From SCGC-AAA076-P13 sp964613455 (GTDB taxonomy: Bacteria > Pseudomonadota > Gammaproteobacteria > Magnimaribacterales > D2472), in NCBI GenBank assembly GCA_964613455.1, contig CAZTGS010000002.1, positions 1 to 64,000 on the forward strand: a stretch of 64,000 nucleotides of DNA. The letters are read 5' to 3'. The notes beneath the pieces were generated by a model. The model made no database searches. It worked only from the letters and a program-made list of their open reading frames with translations, and had not been told where the DNA came from. Position 1 is the stretch's first letter. Each line of letters opens with the position of its first letter. This document shows positions 60,908-64,000 of this stretch, one piece after another. A program made the translations under genes and the position numbers.

Positions 60908-62866
60908 ATGGACTCAACTACTAAAAAAACTAGAAAAATAATTGTAACGCATGCATTGCCCTACGCTAATGCTTCATTACATCTGGGTCATATTTTGGAA
61001 GCAGTTCAGACTGATATATGGGTAAGATTTCAAAATTCCAATGGAAATGAATGTCTGTTCTTCTGTGCTGATGATACTCATGGAACACCTGTAATGCTTA
61101 AAGCCAAGGAGCTGGGGTTAACCCCCGAAGAATTAATAAAAAAAATTCAGATAGATCATGAGGAAACTTATAAACTTTATGATATTAATTTTACAAACTT
61201 TCATTCAACTCACTCAGTTGAGAATAAGAATTTTTCAGAATTAATATATGAAAAGTGTAAAGAAAATAACTTGATTACTAGAAATACAATTGATCAACTT
61301 TATGATGAAAAAGAATCAATGTTTTTATCAGATAGGTTTGTTAAAGGATCCTGCCCTAAGTGTGATGAGGAAGACCAATACGGAGATGGCTGCAGTAAGT
61401 GTGGGGCAACATACGATGTATCGGAAATTAAGAATCCATTATCTGCAATATCAGGCACAAAACCTATTTACAAAAAAAGTGAACATATATTTTTTGATTT
61501 ACCTAAAAAATTAGAAGTATTGAAAGACTTCTTAAATAGTGCAGATCTTCAGCAACCAATAGTCAACAAGCTTAGTGAATGGCTAAATGAAGATCTTCAA
61601 CAGTGGGATATATCAAGAGATGCTCCTTATTTTGGTTTTGAGATTCCTGATGAGGAAAATAAATATTTTTATGTATGGCTAGATGCTCCAATAGGCTATA
61701 TGGCTTCAATGGATAGTTGGGCTTCACAGAATAATGTTGCAATGAGTGATCTGTGGTCTGATAAGTCGGAATATGAGATATATCATTTTATTGGTAAAGA
61801 TATAGCTTATTTTCATGGCTTATTTTGGCCTGCTGTTTTAAGTGCCTCTAACTTTAGGTTACCTGATGGCGTATTTGTGCATGGTTTTTTAACAATCAAT
61901 GGCGAAAAAATGTCTAAGTCTAAAGGGACTGGTATTATGGCAAGAGAATTTGCTAGCAACTGTGACCCTGAAACGTTACGTTATTATTTTGCTGCTAAAT
62001 TGAATGACAAGGTTGAAGATATAGATCTTAATTTTGAAGATTATGTTCAAAGGATTAATTCTGACCTTGTGGGTAAGTATTTAAATATAGCCAGTAGATG
62101 CTCATCTTTTATCAAAAAAAATAACAATAAGTTATCCGAGACATTTGATGAAGAATTGATACTTCAGGTTCACTCAAAAAAAGATGCCATTATTCAGAAT
62201 TATGAATCAAGAAATTACTCAAAAGCCATAAGACAAATTATGGAAGTTGCTGACATTGTTAATAAATATATTAATGATCAAACTCCTTGGAAAAAAGAAC
62301 AAGATGAGGCTGTCTTTATAGCCACAACTGGTATTAATGCCTTTAATATACTATCGATATACCTTAGTCCTATTATCCCAAATCTAACAAAGAAAGCATT
62401 TGCTTTTTTAAATAATAATGAAACGTCATTGAATGACGCACATAAAAAAATTACAGGAAGCATAAATGAATATGATCCTTTACTTAATAGACTGGAACCA
62501 ATAATAATCCCAGAGGAAGAAGAAATGAATGAAGAAAATAATTATATAAACATTGATCAATTTGCAGATATTGATCTTAGAGTCGCTAAGGTAATAGAGG
62601 CATCTCATGTTGAAGGAGCTGACAAGCTAATACAACTAAAATTAGATGTGGGCGATCTTGGAGAAAGACAAGTTTTTGCTGGTATAAAAAAAGCGTATGA
62701 TCCAGAACATCTTAATAACAAATTGGTGATATTAGTTAGTAATTTAGAACCGAGACAAATGAAATTTGGCTTATCAGAGGGAATGGTCCTAGCGTCAAGT
62801 GATGATGAGGGAATATACTTGATATCACCAGATTCTGGAGCCAAGCCAGGATTAAGAGTTAAGTAA
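60908..62866 (+). CDS. metG: methionyl-tRNA synthetase
   Basis: A 652-residue class I synthetase with a C-terminal dimerisation/tRNA-binding domain. HALPYANASLHLGHILE contains the HIGH motif (HLGH), and GEKMSKSKGTG contains KMSKS. The zinc knuckle CPKCDEEDQYGDGCSKC has all four Cys. The anticodon-binding helical domain covers about 390-530. The EMAP-like OB domain (about 550-652) starts FADIDLRVAKVIEASHVEGA. Length matches E. coli (677). Its stop shares one base with the next start (TAATG). Confidence 0.97.
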   Translation: MDSTTKKTRKIIVTHALPYANASLHLGHILEAVQTDIWVRFQNSNGNECLFFCADDTHGTPVMLKAKELGLTPEELIKKIQIDHEETYKLYDINFTNFHSTHSVENKNFSELIYEKCKENNLITRNTIDQLYDEKESMFLSDRFVKGSCPKCDEEDQYGDGCSKCGATYDVSEIKNPLSAISGTKPIYKKSEHIFFDLPKKLEVLKDFLNSADLQQPIVNKLSEWLNEDLQQWDISRDAPYFGFEIPDEENKYFYVWLDAPIGYMASMDSWASQNNVAMSDLWSDKSEYEIYHFIGKDIAYFHGLFWPAVLSASNFRLPDGVFVHGFLTINGEKMSKSKGTGIMAREFASNCDPETLRYYFAAKLNDKVEDIDLNFEDYVQRINSDLVGKYLNIASRCSSFIKKNNNKLSETFDEELILQVHSKKDAIIQNYESRNYSKAIRQIMEVADIVNKYINDQTPWKKEQDEAVFIATTGINAFNILSIYLSPIIPNLTKKAFAFLNNNETSLNDAHKKITGSINEYDPLLNRLEPIIIPEEEEMNEENNYINIDQFADIDLRVAKVIEASHVEGADKLIQLKLDVGDLGERQVFAGIKKAYDPEHLNNKLVILVSNLEPRQMKFGLSEGMVLASSDDEGIYLISPDSGAKPGLRVK

Positions 62867-63909
62867 TGAGTAAAGAAGTAGATATAGTTGTTATTGGAGC
62901 CGGTCCAGTCGGCTTGTTTACTGTCTTTGAAGCAGGCTTGCTTGGTCTTAATTGTGTATTAATAGATAATTTGGATAAGCCAGGAGGTCAATGTGCAGAA
63001 CTTTACCCAGAAAAGCCTATATATGATATTCCTGGAGTGCCTCTTCAGACTGGCCAAGAGCATGTAGATGCCTTGCTAGAACAAATAAAGCCCTTTGATT
63101 ACAAACTATTACTTAATGAGAGGGTTGATTCAATAAAAGAAATTGGTAACGACGGTAATAATTTTTGGAACATCAAAACGAATCAAAGTAATGAATTCAA
63201 TACTAAAAATATTTTCATAGCAGCTGGTGCTGGTTCATTTGAACCTAGAAGACCTCCTAATATAGAAGATCCAGATAAATTTTTAAATTGTGGCGTTAAT
63301 TATTCTGTAAAATCAAAGGAGCAATATAAAGACAAGGATATTTTTATCTTCGGTGGTGGCGATTCAGCCTTAGACTGGACAATAGAATTAGCAGAGCAAG
63401 CTAAAAGCTTATCAATTGTTCATCGAAGAGATGCTTTTAGAGGAGCCCTTCACTCAGAAGAAAAAATGAGAGAGCTTGTTAAATTAAAGAAAGTGAATCT
63501 GTTAACACCTTATTTAATTGCTGACATAAGTGGATCAGAGAAAGTTGAAGAAGTGTCGCTTAAAAACTTTGAAACCAATGAAATTGAAAAATATAAGGCT
63601 GACGAACTTATTTTTCTATTTGGTTTAAATAAGAAATTAGGGCCAATATTAGATTGGGAATTAGAGTTAAATGATAAAAAAATCAAGGTAAATACTAAAG
63701 ATTTCCAAACGTCTAGAGATGGAATTTTTGCAGTTGGAGATATAAATGATTATCCTGGAAAGCTTGATCTTATTCTATCCGGTTTTCATGAAACCACTCT
63801 TGCAGTGCAAGAAGCCTATAAAAGAATTAATCCAGGTGAAAGAGTGCCATTTGGATACACAACATCGAATGCTAATCTTCATAAAAAGTTAGGCATTGAA
63901 GATAAGTAA
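62866..63909 (+). CDS. thioredoxin-reductase-like ferredoxin-NADP+ reductase
   Basis: A 347-residue flavoprotein. The FAD site VIGAGPVGLFTVFEAG is at the start, followed by PGGQCAELYPEKPIYDIPG. NADP-binding GGGDSALDWTIELA and HRRDAFRGA are in the middle. The active-site CxxC of thioredoxin reductase is absent, and the C-terminus has the FNR-specific extension with GYTTSNANLHKKLG. This pattern is that of the Bacillus YumC-type ferredoxin-NADP reductases. It is coupled to metG by TAATG and directly precedes an RnfB-like iron-sulfur protein, which may be its electron partner. Confidence 0.9.
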   Translation: MSKEVDIVVIGAGPVGLFTVFEAGLLGLNCVLIDNLDKPGGQCAELYPEKPIYDIPGVPLQTGQEHVDALLEQIKPFDYKLLLNERVDSIKEIGNDGNNFWNIKTNQSNEFNTKNIFIAAGAGSFEPRRPPNIEDPDKFLNCGVNYSVKSKEQYKDKDIFIFGGGDSALDWTIELAEQAKSLSIVHRRDAFRGALHSEEKMRELVKLKKVNLLTPYLIADISGSEKVEEVSLKNFETNEIEKYKADELIFLFGLNKKLGPILDWELELNDKKIKVNTKDFQTSRDGIFAVGDINDYPGKLDLILSGFHETTLAVQEAYKRINPGERVPFGYTTSNANLHKKLGIEDK

Positions 63910-63910
63910 A

Positions 63911-64000
63911 GTGGAGCTTATTAATTTAATACATATAGAATTACCTCAAATCCAATGTGGGCGATGTAATACGCCTGGTTGTCATCAGTATGCAGAAGCA
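63911..64000 (+). CDS. RnfB-like iron-sulfur protein, partial at window edge
   Basis: Thirty codons remain open to the right edge. After a GTG start one base past the reductase stop, the peptide contains LPQIQCGRCNTPGCHQYAEA. This is the four-Cys 4Fe-4S signature of RnfB/RsxB (LPQTQCGQCGYPGC type). The N-terminal membrane helix of canonical RnfB is missing, since the motif starts about 11 residues after the first codon, so this may be a soluble RnfB-like ferredoxin. The rest of the gene lies outside the window. Confidence 0.72.
   Translation, partial: MELINLIHIELPQIQCGRCNTPGCHQYAEA

Noticed and set aside
1..64000. tRNA, rRNA, CRISPR arrays, insertion sequences and prophage genes
   Set aside because: I looked on both strands and saw no cloverleaf with a TTCGA-type loop, no transposase or integrase protein, and no regular spaced repeats.

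Overview
The window is strongly AT-rich, densely packed chromosomal DNA. Gaps are mostly a few bases, neighbouring frames often overlap by 4-14 bases, and no stretch of 300 bases lacks a gene. Gene content and order are gammaproteobacterial: clpS-clpA beside infA, icd-mnmA-purB, nqrABCDEF-apbE-nqrM next to a long GAPDH and mfd, rpmF-fabD-fabG-acpP-mltG-tmk-holB, divergent rluC/rne, and divergent mrp/metG. With the low G+C, Na+-NQR, NhaB and a laminarinase-like lipoprotein, this points to a streamlined marine gammaproteobacterium, possibly of the SAR86 type. That placement is inference from composition and synteny. I see no rRNA, tRNA, CRISPR array, insertion sequence or prophage.

1-10750 is an accessory catabolic island. 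A CoA-acylating aldehyde dehydrogenase diverges from an operon of FAD hydroxylase, TetR regulator, sulfatase and glutathione transferase (GST). A second divergent pair follows: RutE-like nitroreductase, extradiol-type dioxygenase and GST on one side, FAH-family hydrolase and GST on the other. Both divergent intergenic regions carry the same palindrome, TAGTCA-NN-TGACTA, lying inside the predicted promoters. This suggests one TetR regulon for a sulfated or aromatic substrate whose identity is unknown. It is the best candidate here for an undescribed system.

10831-20732 holds infA and an acyl-CoA ligase, then clpA-clpS-icd facing away from mnmA-purB-aceA (proteolysis, TCA and glyoxylate branch, tRNA thiolation, purines). 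20729-35861 holds the complete Na+-NQR operon with its flavin transferase ApbE and iron-delivery protein NqrM, a long-form GAPDH, a heteromeric-type pair of acyl-CoA dehydrogenases, mfd and csiV. 35858-38214 holds nfuA, a small DUF2970-like gene, trmA, and a small unknown membrane protein with its own strong ribosome binding site and terminator.

38255-44086 is a histidine operon: a YerC/TrpR-like regulator, a possible 51-residue peptide, hisG, a fused hisD-hisB, hisH, hisA, hisF and hisIE. hisC and the histidinol-phosphatase domain are missing exactly at the fusion point. 44076-48144 holds a GH16 lipoprotein, a Na+/amino-acid symporter with a large inserted domain, a glutaredoxin and an SDR.

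48134-53874 is the fatty-acid/replication cluster, without plsX, fabH, fabF and pabC. 54069-64000 holds rne (RNase E lacking its zinc-link cysteines), nudC, nhaB, dusA, mlaA without a lipobox, a short Mrp without CxxC, metG, a thioredoxin-reductase-like ferredoxin-NADP reductase, and the start of an RnfB-like iron-sulfur protein cut by the window edge.
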